From Patescibacteria group bacterium (GTDB lineage Bacteria; Patescibacteriota; Minisyncoccia; Minisyncoccales; Minisyncoccaceae), in NCBI GenBank assembly GCA_030156465.1, contig JASGMO010000004.1:1-20075 (forward strand): a stretch of 20,075 nt of DNA, written 5' to 3'. Below, piece after piece: positions 1 to 7,336 of this stretch; the first letter of the stretch is position 1, and every line of letters starts with the position of its first letter. The translations under genes were made by a program, and so were the position numbers. The notes under the pieces were generated by a model. The model saw only the letters and a program-made list of their open reading frames with translations, had not been told where the DNA came from and searched no databases.

Positions 1-1
1 T

Positions 2-178
2 ATCTTAATGAGCTATATGCCAAAAGAAATGACAGAAGAAGAAATAAGAAAAATAGTGAAAGAAATTGTTAAAAATCATAAAGATATCGGAAGTGTTATG
101 AAAGAGGTTGTCCCCAAAACAAAGGGCAAAGCCGATGGATCTCTAGTAGCAAGGATCGTTAAAGAAGAGCTAAAATAG
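2..178 (+). CDS. GatB/YqeY domain protein, C-terminal end (5' truncated by window)
   Basis: An open frame runs from the window edge to a TAG at 176-178, giving 58 residues. The end reads EEEIRKIVKEIV, then GSVMKEVVPKTKGKADGSLV, then ARIVKEEL. This matches the C-terminus of the GatB/YqeY family, whose closing helical bundle carries the conserved KGxADGxLV signature. YqeY proteins are small stand-alone relatives of the tail domain of the GatB subunit of Asp-tRNA(Asn)/Glu-tRNA(Gln) amidotransferase, and are thought to bind tRNA or to assist amidotransferase. The upstream part is outside the window, so it cannot be told whether this is YqeY (about 150 aa) or full GatB. The MKxVVPKTKGKADGS form favours YqeY. 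A terminator hairpin overlaps the last codons. Confidence 0.8.
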   Translation: MLMSYMPKEMTEEEIRKIVKEIVKNHKDIGSVMKEVVPKTKGKADGSLVARIVKEELK

Positions 179-185
179 CTCTTTT
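163..185 (+). terminator. Intrinsic terminator overlapping the yqeY-like stop codon
   Basis: A perfect 8-bp stem (165-172 AAGAGCTA pairing with 176-183 TAGCTCTT) closes a 3-nt loop at 173-175 and can extend by a G-T and an A-T pair. It is followed by a short T-rich run (TTTTC). The stop codon TAG at 176-178 is the start of the 3' arm, so the terminator is built from the last codons of the gene. It separates this gene from ybeY. Confidence 0.6.
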
Positions 186-215
186 CTTGCAATATATCTT
201 TTAATTTAGTAAAAT

Positions 216-593
216 ATGATAAAAATAGTTAATCTTTCTAGTGAAGAGATAAATGAAGATCTAATTAGAAGGGCAGTTAAAATAACCCTTAAAGAAGAAG
301 AATCAAAAATGTCTCCATCAATTGCGATAGTTGATAGTGAAGAAATAAAAAAACTGAATTTTCAGTATCGTAAATTAGATAAACCTACAGATGTTCTCTC
401 GTTTGGAGAAGATATAAATGAAATTGTTATTTGTCCCGAAGAAGTGAAAAAGAATGGAAACGACTTTAATAAAGAATTAAAAAAAGTTGTCATCCATGGA
501 ACTCTTCATCTATTGGGTTATGATCATGAGACTAATGAAAATGAAGCAAAAGAAATGTTAAATAAACAAAATAAATATCTAAAAATTAATTAA
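216..593 (+). CDS. ybeY: Endoribonuclease YbeY (16S rRNA maturation, metal-dependent)
   Basis: YbeY is a zinc-dependent single-strand endoribonuclease that takes part in 16S rRNA 3'-end maturation and ribosome quality control. The protein is 125 aa, somewhat short for the family (about 150). It carries the diagnostic metal site HGTLHLLGYDH at residues 94-104, with H94, H98 and H104 as the three ligands. The segment KLDKPTDVLSF (about 53-63) is the other conserved family signature. The start ATG at 216 gives a normal YbeY N-terminus (MIKIVNLSSEEIN). No Shine-Dalgarno sequence is visible; the upstream stretch is AT-rich. The stop at 591-593 is 1 nt before the ftsA start, so the two genes are almost certainly co-transcribed. 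Family assignment is firm. Confidence 0.93.
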   Translation: MIKIVNLSSEEINEDLIRRAVKITLKEEESKMSPSIAIVDSEEIKKLNFQYRKLDKPTDVLSFGEDINEIVICPEEVKKNGNDFNKELKKVVIHGTLHLLGYDHETNENEAKEMLNKQNKYLKIN

Positions 594-594
594 A

Positions 595-1803
595 ATGGCA
601 AAGGCAAAAGCAACAATAGGTATTGACATTGGAACTGATTCAATAAAGATTCTGGGTATTAATAAGGATACAAACGAGGCCTTGTTTCTAGAGGTGCATG
701 ATTCTTATGGAGTTCAGAAGGGAAGAATTAAAGAGCCAGCAGAAGTAGCGAAAATAATCAATGAAATGCTAGAGAATATTGAAAGGAAGCATGATTGCCC
801 CATTGAAAATGTTTTTGTTAATATTAATGGTTCAAAATTAGAATTAATTCCAAGCACTGCATCAATATCAGTTGGAAGAGCTGACCAAAAGGTTTCAGAA
901 GAGGATATTGCTAGGGTTAGAGAAGAGGTTAAGATGATTAACCTTCAATCTAATAATAAAAAGATAATAGAAGTTTTTCCCAAAGAGTGGACTATTGACA
1001 ACGAAAAAGAATCAAGAGATCCCTTAGGGATGCAAGGATTTAAGCTTGAATTAGAAGCAATGCTTTTGTCTGTTTTTAATACAGAAATTGAAGCAGTAAA
1101 AAATGCTTTAGATGGAATTGATATTACCGAAGAGAACATAATTCCTGGTCCTATTGCTGACGCAAATGCAATTTTAACTCCAAGCCAAAAAGAACTAGGA
1201 GTTGCCTTAATAAACATTGGAGCAGGATCAACAAGCATTGTTATTTATGAAGATGGAAAACTATTAAATATGGCAGTTTTTCCAATTGGATCATCAAATA
1301 TTACTAATGATATTGCAATCGGTTTTAAAACAGAAATTGAAATAGCAGAAGAAATAAAGAAAAAGCACGGAAATTGTTTGAAAAAAGGAAAAACCAAAAA
1401 AATTAATTTTCCTCTAGAGAATGAGGAAGAGGGCGAGAGAAAAGAATATTTAAATTTTGCAGAAAAAGATTTAGTCAAGATTATTGAAGCAAGGGTTTGT
1501 GAGATATTTGATTTTGCACAAGAAGAAATTAAAAAGGTTTCTAAGCAAGAACTTCTTCCTGCAGGGATTATAATAACGGGAGGAGGGTCAAGCTTGTCAG
1601 GAATTGTTGATTTAGCTAAAAAAGAATTTAAGTTGCCAGCAAAAATTGGGTATTGTAAGGAAATTAAAGGAATAGAAAAAGACGCAACACTTTCCACAGT
1701 TTGTGGTGTTTTATTGAGTATAGACGATAAAGATGGTTCATATAATTCAGAAAATAAATTCTTTAAAAAAATTAAGAAGATATTTAGTAATTTTATACCT
1801 TAA
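595..1803 (+). CDS. ftsA: Cell division protein FtsA (actin-like)
   Basis: FtsA is an actin-fold ATPase that tethers FtsZ filaments to the membrane and recruits later division proteins. The 402-aa product shows the phosphate-1 motif GIDIGTDSIKI (about 9-19), the inserted 1C/SHS2 domain (about 80-165, including the DPLGMQGFKLELEAML stretch typical of FtsA), the phosphate-2 motif NIGAGSTSIVIYEDG (about 207-221) and the adenosine motif IIITGGGSSLSGI (about 325-337). The C-terminus ends in FFKKIKKIFSNFI, a basic amphipathic helix fitting the membrane-targeting sequence of FtsA. The closest alternative, PilM, is less likely because ftsZ follows after only 2 nt. The ybeY stop lies 1 nt upstream. 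Confidence 0.93.
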   Translation: MAKAKATIGIDIGTDSIKILGINKDTNEALFLEVHDSYGVQKGRIKEPAEVAKIINEMLENIERKHDCPIENVFVNINGSKLELIPSTASISVGRADQKVSEEDIARVREEVKMINLQSNNKKIIEVFPKEWTIDNEKESRDPLGMQGFKLELEAMLLSVFNTEIEAVKNALDGIDITEENIIPGPIADANAILTPSQKELGVALINIGAGSTSIVIYEDGKLLNMAVFPIGSSNITNDIAIGFKTEIEIAEEIKKKHGNCLKKGKTKKINFPLENEEEGERKEYLNFAEKDLVKIIEARVCEIFDFAQEEIKKVSKQELLPAGIIITGGGSSLSGIVDLAKKEFKLPAKIGYCKEIKGIEKDATLSTVCGVLLSIDDKDGSYNSENKFFKKIKKIFSNFIP

Positions 1804-1805
1804 GC

Positions 1806-2744
1806 ATGGAATTAACAAAGATAAAAGTTGTTGGAATTGGTGGCGCTGGATCAAATACTGTTGACAGATTAACAAAATCAAAAATTAAAGGGGTTGATTT
1901 ATTAAGCATTAACACAGATGCGCAGGATTTAAAAAAGAAATCGGCGCACATTAAATTAAGAATAGGAGAAAAAACAACAAATGGTCTTGGTTCAGGAATG
2001 AAGCCAGAAATTGGTAGGACTTCAGCTAAAGAAAGTTATAAACAAGTTGAAGAGTTACTCAAGGGAAGTGATATTATTTTTTTAACAGCAGGGCTAGGAG
2101 GAGGGACTGGGTCTGGGGCCACCCCTGTTATTTCTGAAATTGCAAAAAAATTAGGTATTTTAACGGTGGGAATATTTACATTGCCTTTTTCTTTTGAAGG
2201 AAAAAAAAGAAAAAGAATAGCACTTAATAGCTTAGAAGAAATTAAAAAGAAGATTGATACATTAGTTGTCATTCCCAATGATAAATTAATTGAGCCTAAA
2301 CTATCAGTTGAAGATGCTTTTTTGAAGTGCGATGATTTTCTTAAAGAAGCAGTAGAAAGTATTAGTAATGTTATTATGGCAACGGGGACTCTTAATTTAG
2401 ATTTTTCTGATATTAAAGAGGTTTTAAAAGATGGTGGGACGGCATTTTTTGGCGTAGGAAGATCTCAAGGAAAAGATAGAGCAGTAAAAGCAACAAAAAA
2501 TGCTTTATATTCTCCGGTAACAAAAATTTCTCTAGAAAAAACAAATGGAATACTGTTTAATGTATCATCTGGAAGCCAAAATGTGTTACTTTCAGAAATT
2601 AAAAAGATTGCAGAATTACTAAAAAGAAAGTCCTCACCGAATACAAAAATTATTTTTGGAAGTTCTTTTGACGAAAAACTTTTAAAAGATGAAATAAGAG
2701 TTACTATTATTGCTACCACTTCCGAAAAAATCATAAAACTTTAG
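1806..2744 (+). CDS. ftsZ: Cell division protein FtsZ, lacking the C-terminal linker and tail
   Basis: FtsZ is the tubulin-like GTPase that polymerises into the division ring. The 312-aa product has the N-terminal nucleotide loop GIGGAGSNTVDRL (about 10-22), NTDAQDL (36-42), the tubulin signature GGGTGSG at 98-104, and the T7 synergy loop NLDFSDI at 197-203 with D199 and D202, which activate GTP hydrolysis in the neighbouring subunit. So the GTPase core looks intact. The protein stops with IRVTIIATTSEKIIKL, a few residues after the last core strand. The variable linker and the conserved C-terminal peptide that normally binds FtsA are absent. The frame ends at an ordinary TAG (2742-2744), and the nrdD promoter begins 16 nt later. 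It starts 2 nt after the ftsA stop. Confidence 0.95.
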   Translation: MELTKIKVVGIGGAGSNTVDRLTKSKIKGVDLLSINTDAQDLKKKSAHIKLRIGEKTTNGLGSGMKPEIGRTSAKESYKQVEELLKGSDIIFLTAGLGGGTGSGATPVISEIAKKLGILTVGIFTLPFSFEGKKRKRIALNSLEEIKKKIDTLVVIPNDKLIEPKLSVEDAFLKCDDFLKEAVESISNVIMATGTLNLDFSDIKEVLKDGGTAFFGVGRSQGKDRAVKATKNALYSPVTKISLEKTNGILFNVSSGSQNVLLSEIKKIAELLKRKSSPNTKIIFGSSFDEKLLKDEIRVTIIATTSEKIIKL

Positions 2745-2759
2745 TAAGATTTGTCAAAA

Positions 2760-2788
2760 TTGACAGGAATAATTCAGGAATGTAAAAT
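2760..2788 (+). promoter_or_regulatory. Consensus sigma-70 promoter of nrdD, leaderless type
   Basis: TTGACA at 2760-2765, a 17-nt spacer, and TAAAAT at 2783-2788. The nrdD ATG at 2796 begins 7 nt after the -10 box, where transcription would be expected to start. The mRNA would therefore be leaderless or nearly so. The promoter lies inside the alternative TTG-initiated extension of the frame, which argues that the extension is not translated. Confidence 0.7.
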
Positions 2789-2795
2789 ACTTAGT

Positions 2796-5700
2796 ATGAC
2801 AACAAAAAACCACATCACCAAAGTTCAAAAAAGAAATGGAGACATCGTAGAATTTGTACCAGAAAAGATATTTAGCGCTGTTTTCAAAGCTATTACCGCA
2901 ACTAAACAAGGAAACGGTAAAAAAACTCAACAGATTGCAGAATCTGTTATAAAAATCCTCAATAGAAGGTTTAAAAAAGATGAAATTCCTAGTGTTGAAC
3001 AGATTCAAGACATAGTAGAAGAAGTTTTAATTCTAGAAGGTGAGGCGATTGCTGCAAAAGGATTTATATTATATAGAGAGCAAAGGAGAGTAATTAGAGA
3101 ATCACAATTAATTGCTGAAGAAGCGGTTGATAGAGTAGATGATTATCTAGATAAGCTTGATTGGGAGGTTCAAGAGAACTCAAATATGACTTTTTCTTTG
3201 CAAGGATTAAACCATTATGGCGTTTCATACATTGTTAAAAAGTATTGGTTAAATAAAATTTATCCTTCCGAAGTAAGAGAAGCAAATGAATCGGGGGATG
3301 TTCATTTACACAACTTGGACACACTTGCATGTTATTGCGTTGGTTGGGATTTATATGATTTGTTACTTAAAGGTTTTGGTGGTGTTAATGGTAAGATTGA
3401 GTCATCTCCACCTAAACATTTTAGATCGGCTTTGGGGCAAGTTGTTAACTTTATGTACACTCTTCAAGGAGAAGCAGCTGGTGCAGTATCATTTTCTAAT
3501 TTTGATACTCTTCTAGCTCCATTTATTCGTTATGACAATTTAAGCTACTCTCAGGTTGAGCAGGCAATACAAGAATTTCTATACAATATGGCTGTTCCAA
3601 CGCGGGTGGGTTTCCAATGTTTATCAGAAGATACAGAAATTTTAACTTGCGATGGGTGGAGAGGATATGAAGATGTCAAAGAGGGAGATGAGATTAAAAC
3701 ATTTAACTTGAAAACAGGGGAAATAGAAGATAAAAAAGTATTGAAAATGTTTAAAAGAGATTATAAGGGTGAAATGTATAATCTAAAAAACAGAATTCAA
3801 GATCAATTAATTTCTCCAGAACATAGAGTTGTCCGCAAGGCATTTAATTCCAATAATTTTGTATTGGAATCAATAGAGGATGCTTCTAAATTAAAGTCAC
3901 CTTTTATTATTCCTGTTGCTGGAGAGAACAATAAAAAAGATGTCAAAATATCTGACGAGCAAATTAAATTAATGGCTTGGATTATTGCAGAGGGTACAAT
4001 AGAAAAACCAGGGACATCTTGTCGGGTTAGTATTTATCAGTCAAAAATTAAAAACAAGAAAAGCTATGATGAAATTATTTCATTATTAAATTATTTTAAA
4101 TTAAAATATTCTATATATTCTTCAGCTTCTTTGGGTGACAAGGTTGAAAGAATGCGCCTTGACGCTAATAGCTCAAAAAAGATTCACAGTTGGTTTACAA
4201 CAAAAGATAATGTTCACTTTATTCCAGATGTTTTATTGAATATGAGTCAAAGACAATCTAAATTATTTTTAGAGACATACTTAAAAGCTGACGGAACGGA
4301 AGATTGTAAGATAGCTACAACAGATGAAGAATTGTTAAATGGACTACAAGCAGTTGCAGTTAGCGCAGGATATGGCTTTACTGTAGGAGAAAGAAAACCA
4401 ACAATTGGAAAGAAAATAATCTATATTTTAAGATTAATAAAACATAAAGAGACATACATTCAAACAGTCAAGAAAGTAAAATATGATGGAATAATATGGT
4501 GTCCTACAACAAAAAACGAGACAGTTGTTGCAAGAAGGAATGGAAAGGTCTTTATTACAGGAAACTGTCCTTTTACAAATGTTACGCTAGATTTAAAACC
4601 AGCATCTACTTTTGCTAAACAGAGTGTTATTATTGGGGGAGTTCCTCAAAAAGAAACATATTCTGAGTTTGAAGAAGAAATGAAAATGTTAGACAAGGCT
4701 TTTTACACAACGATGATCAAGGGGGATAAAAGTGGAAGGCCATTCTCTTTTCCAATTCCAACAATAAACATTACTCCTGATTTCCCTTGGGATGATCCAG
4801 CATTGGATCCGCTATTTGAGGCATCAGCAAAGTATGGAATAAATTATTTTGCTAACTATATTAATTCTGATATGAAGCCAGAGGATGCAAGGAGTATGTG
4901 CCTTCATCCTGAAGAAACAATGTTAATAAAAGAAGATAATGATATTAAGAAATTTACTATTGAAGAGATATTTAAAGAATATAAGGGAAAGAAAATAGAT
5001 GATGAATGGTTTGAAGCTAAAAATAAAATAGAGGCACTTTCCTTGAACCCGGATACCGGTAAATTTGAATGGGCTAATATAAGTAAATTTTTAAAAACTA
5101 CTGACAATAAGATTGTTAAAATAACTGCAAAAGATGGTAAAACAATGCGTGTATCTGCTAATCATTTAGTTGCGGTTTTTAATGAAAATGGTATCACAAC
5201 TAAAAAAGCTAAAGATTTAGATTTAGATGACTTTATATTAGTAACTAAAGATGCTAGCAATATATTAAATAAACAATCTATTATAGCAGATGATTTAGCT
5301 TGGTTTATGGGGTTATTTATAGCAGATGGTAATTATTTATATGATAGTAGATATGAAAAAGAAGTTTTAAGAGGCATACAAATATCTTTTAATAAACAGG
5401 AAACAAATTTAATTAATCGTACTAAAAAGTTTATAAAAGAACATCTAAATTATGATATGAAATTTATTTTGGATCCTAGATATGATAATTCGTTGAGAGG
5501 ATACATTTATAATTCTGAATTTGCTGATAATTTAAAGAATAATCTTGATTTGAGAAAATATAATAAATTACCAAATTGGATTTGGTCATCTAATATTAAT
5601 ACAATAACAAAGTTTATTGAAGGTTTTTTCGATGGGGATGGTTATGAAGATGGCAAAGAAATTCATATAAACGATGAAAGTTTAGCAGTAGAAATTAATT

Positions 5701-7070
5701 TATTGATGCAATTAACAGGCATAAGTACAACTTTAAGATATAGGGAAAATTCACAAGTGATAAGATTTCAGCACGTCTTAGGAAGAGGATCAGAAAATAA
5801 TAAAATAATTAAAGATAAACTTCATAATTTGATGCCACAATTTTTAATGGACAAAAAATATATTAAAGAAGAAGGTGGAAATAATATATATCAATCTTAT
5901 GGTTGTAAAATGGTTGGCTTATCTACTATTGATAGATGGAATTTATCAAATGACAAAATAGAATCGTTAAGAAATTCTGATTATGCTGTGACTGAAATAA
6001 AAAATATTGAAAAGGAAGATTTAAATTATCAACAAGAGTTTTATGATGTAGAATTAGAAAAAAATCATTATTTTGTTCATTCTGATGGCAACATAACTCA
6101 TAATTGTTGTCGCTTAAGGCTTGACATGACTCAACTAGCTAATAGAGGAGGAGGAGGATTATTTGGCTCTGGATCTTTGACTGGAAGTATTGGTGTGGTT
6201 ACAATTAATTTACCAAGGATAGGATATTTATCTAAAACTAAAAAAGAGTTTTTTGAAAGATTAGAAAAAATGATGGATATTGCAAAAGAAAGCTTAGAGA
6301 TTAAAAGAAAAACAATTGAAGAGTTTGCCTCTAAAGGTCTTTATCCTTATTCTAAATATTATTTAGCAGGAGTTAAGAAAGCAAGAGGACAGTATTTTGC
6401 AAACCATTTTTCAACGATTGGTATTTGTGGAATGAACGAGGCATTGCTTAATTTTATGGGTGAAGATATTGGATCTAAAAAAGGAAGAACTTTTACAGTA
6501 GAAGTAATGGATTTTATGAGAGAAGTTCTGGTTAAATATCAAAATGAAACTAATAACATATATAATTTAGAAGCAACTCCTGCAGAATCAACATCATATA
6601 GACTTGCTCAAAAAGATAGAAAACTTTATCCTGATATTATCACCCTAGGAACAAAGAAGGTTCCATACTACACTAATTCAACTCAATTACCAGTAAATTA
6701 TACGGATGATATTTTTGAAGAAGTGAAACTCCAAGATGACATTCAATGTAAATATACCGGTGGAACAGTAGAGCATATTTTTATAGGGGAAGAGCTTTCA
6801 GATATTGGAGCGGTCAAATCATTAGTACGAAAGGTTTTTGAAAAGAATAGATTACCCTATATTACAATAACGCCAACATTTTCAATTTGCCCTACTCATG
6901 GATATGTTGCCGGAAAACACTTTACTTGCCCTAGGTGTGCGATTGAACAGCCATGCGAAGTTTATTCAAGAGTTGTAGGATATTTAAGGCCAGTTTCTCA
7001 ATGGAATGAAGGAAAACAACAAGAATTCAAAGACAGAAAAGAGTTCAAGAAGTCATTATTTAAAAAATAA
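2796..7070 (+). CDS. nrdD: Anaerobic ribonucleoside-triphosphate reductase NrdD, split by two inteins
   Basis: This is a class III ribonucleotide reductase, which makes dNTPs under anoxia using a glycyl radical. The precursor is 1424 aa from ATG 2796. Removing inteins of 316 and 402 aa leaves 706 aa, normal for NrdD. The exteins are 274 aa (2796-3617), 111 aa (4566-4898) and 321 aa (6105-7067). The N-terminus is an ATP-cone (ITKVQKRNGDIVEF onward). The core contains NMAVPTRVGFQ/CPFTN and ARSM/CCRLRLDM; the conserved cysteines there belong to the active-site region. GGGLFGSGSLTGSIGVVTIN follows. A zinc site (CPTH...CPRC) precedes the radical motif RVVGYLRP. An in-frame TTG at 2751 would add 15 residues overlapping the promoter, so ATG 2796 was chosen. 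Activation would require the NrdG encoded downstream. Confidence 0.95.
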   Translation: MTTKNHITKVQKRNGDIVEFVPEKIFSAVFKAITATKQGNGKKTQQIAESVIKILNRRFKKDEIPSVEQIQDIVEEVLILEGEAIAAKGFILYREQRRVIRESQLIAEEAVDRVDDYLDKLDWEVQENSNMTFSLQGLNHYGVSYIVKKYWLNKIYPSEVREANESGDVHLHNLDTLACYCVGWDLYDLLLKGFGGVNGKIESSPPKHFRSALGQVVNFMYTLQGEAAGAVSFSNFDTLLAPFIRYDNLSYSQVEQAIQEFLYNMAVPTRVGFQCLSEDTEILTCDGWRGYEDVKEGDEIKTFNLKTGEIEDKKVLKMFKRDYKGEMYNLKNRIQDQLISPEHRVVRKAFNSNNFVLESIEDASKLKSPFIIPVAGENNKKDVKISDEQIKLMAWIIAEGTIEKPGTSCRVSIYQSKIKNKKSYDEIISLLNYFKLKYSIYSSASLGDKVERMRLDANSSKKIHSWFTTKDNVHFIPDVLLNMSQRQSKLFLETYLKADGTEDCKIATTDEELLNGLQAVAVSAGYGFTVGERKPTIGKKIIYILRLIKHKETYIQTVKKVKYDGIIWCPTTKNETVVARRNGKVFITGNCPFTNVTLDLKPASTFAKQSVIIGGVPQKETYSEFEEEMKMLDKAFYTTMIKGDKSGRPFSFPIPTINITPDFPWDDPALDPLFEASAKYGINYFANYINSDMKPEDARSMCLHPEETMLIKEDNDIKKFTIEEIFKEYKGKKIDDEWFEAKNKIEALSLNPDTGKFEWANISKFLKTTDNKIVKITAKDGKTMRVSANHLVAVFNENGITTKKAKDLDLDDFILVTKDASNILNKQSIIADDLAWFMGLFIADGNYLYDSRYEKEVLRGIQISFNKQETNLINRTKKFIKEHLNYDMKFILDPRYDNSLRGYIYNSEFADNLKNNLDLRKYNKLPNWIWSSNINTITKFIEGFFDGDGYEDGKEIHINDESLAVEINLLMQLTGISTTLRYRENSQVIRFQHVLGRGSENNKIIKDKLHNLMPQFLMDKKYIKEEGGNNIYQSYGCKMVGLSTIDRWNLSNDKIESLRNSDYAVTEIKNIEKEDLNYQQEFYDVELEKNHYFVHSDGNITHNCCRLRLDMTQLANRGGGGLFGSGSLTGSIGVVTINLPRIGYLSKTKKEFFERLEKMMDIAKESLEIKRKTIEEFASKGLYPYSKYYLAGVKKARGQYFANHFSTIGICGMNEALLNFMGEDIGSKKGRTFTVEVMDFMREVLVKYQNETNNIYNLEATPAESTSYRLAQKDRKLYPDIITLGTKKVPYYTNSTQLPVNYTDDIFEEVKLQDDIQCKYTGGTVEHIFIGEELSDIGAVKSLVRKVFEKNRLPYITITPTFSICPTHGYVAGKHFTCPRCAIEQPCEVYSRVVGYLRPVSQWNEGKQQEFKDRKEFKKSLFKK
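3618..4565 (+). mobile_element. Intein 1 in NrdD (LAGLIDADG type, 316 aa)
   Basis: The extein motif VGFQ-CPFTN is interrupted: the inserted protein begins with Cys (CLSEDTEILTCDGW, splicing block A) and ends with VFITGN, followed by Cys as the +1 residue. Block B is SPEHRVV, with the histidine in the expected place. Two dodecapeptide-like segments, LMAWIIAEGTI (about nt 3970-4001) and LFLETYLKADGTE (about nt 4261-4300), indicate a LAGLIDADG homing endonuclease between the splicing halves. The C-terminal splice motif is Gly-Asn, without the usual penultimate histidine. Protein splicing should restore GFQCPFTN. The boundaries follow from extein conservation and the Cys/Asn rule. Confidence 0.9.
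4899..6104 (+). mobile_element. Intein 2 in NrdD (LAGLIDADG type, 402 aa)
   Basis: The extein motif ARSM-CCRLRL is interrupted. The insert starts at Cys (CLHPEETMLIKEDND) and ends GNITHN, followed by CysCys of the extein. Block B is SANHLVAV. The LAGLIDADG-like motifs are LAWFMGLFIADGNY (about nt 5295-5336) and FIEGFFDGDGYEDG (about nt 5612-5653), indicating a homing endonuclease. Block F is FYDVELEKNHYFVHSDGN, and the canonical His-Asn terminus is present. By eye the DNA is more AT-rich than the flanking exteins, consistent with separate acquisition from intein 1. It sits 111 extein codons after intein 1. Confidence 0.92.
6957..7030 (+). repeat. 74-bp perfect direct repeat, copy 1 (nrdD 3' end)
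   Basis: The 74 bp coding for the NrdD glycyl-radical motif are identical, third codon positions included, to 7238-7311 in the next gene, at an offset of 281 bp. Identity stops at the base before and the base after. Both copies are read in the corresponding frame. Confidence 0.95.
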
Positions 7071-7075
7071 AAAAT

Positions 7076-7336
7076 ATGAAATGTTACGATTGTAAAAAAG
7101 AAATAATAATTGATGGTGAGGAAATAAAGAATGGCAAACAATTGAAATATTCATTACCAGGTGGAGGCGAGAAGATGATTCTTAAGTGTGATGATTGTTT
7201 TTCTAAAGATCAGAGCTTAAGAAATTATCAAGAAACGGAAGTTTATTCAAGAGTTGTAGGATATTTAAGGCCAGTTTCTCAATGGAATGAAGGAAAACAA
7301 CAAGAATTCAATCAAAGAAAAACTTTTAAGGTATGA
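7076..7336 (+). CDS. Small stand-alone glycyl-radical-domain protein (NrdD tail-like) with two CxxC pairs
   Basis: This 86-aa protein has two parts. Residues 1-50 hold two CxxC pairs (C3/C6 and C38/C41), a likely zinc-ribbon unlike the CPTH...CPRC zinc site of NrdD. Residues 55-79 (EVYSRVVGYLRPVSQWNEGK onward) are identical to the NrdD C-terminus and include the glycyl-radical motif RVVGYLRP, with G62 as the predicted radical site. The gene starts 5 nt after the nrdD stop and overlaps nrdG by 4 nt (ATGA), so it is an intact member of the operon and not debris. By analogy with GrcA/YfiD, which replaces the damaged radical domain of pyruvate formate-lyase, it may serve as a replaceable or auxiliary radical subunit for NrdD, activated by NrdG. 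That role is inference. A remnant of duplication is the alternative, but the short frame is complete and tightly coupled to both neighbours. Confidence 0.85.
   Translation: MKCYDCKKEIIIDGEEIKNGKQLKYSLPGGGEKMILKCDDCFSKDQSLRNYQETEVYSRVVGYLRPVSQWNEGKQQEFNQRKTFKV
7238..7311 (+). repeat. 74-bp perfect direct repeat, copy 2 (small glycyl-radical gene)
   Basis: Second copy of the repeat at 6957-7030. Synonymous sites are identical too, so the duplication is recent or the copies are kept alike by gene conversion. Outside the block the two proteins diverge at once (KDRKEF in NrdD, NQRKTF here). Confidence 0.95.

Noticed and set aside
187..215. TTGCAA-17-TAAAAT promoter-like pair directly before ybeY
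   Set aside because: The -10 box touches the ATG at 216, so transcription would start about 5-7 nt inside the gene. The boxes may be chance in AT-rich DNA, and the promoter of the ybeY operon remains unclear.
945..1697. Long open frames on the minus strand within ftsA
   Set aside because: They mirror the codon pattern of ftsA, have no recognisable domains, and lie wholly inside a conserved gene. Similar minus-strand frames at 2036-2734, 4904-5107, 7434-7673 and elsewhere were dismissed for the same reason.
2751..2795. TTG start giving a 15-residue longer NrdD
   Set aside because: The extension overlaps the -35 and -10 boxes of a good promoter, and the ATP-cone begins normally from ATG 2796.
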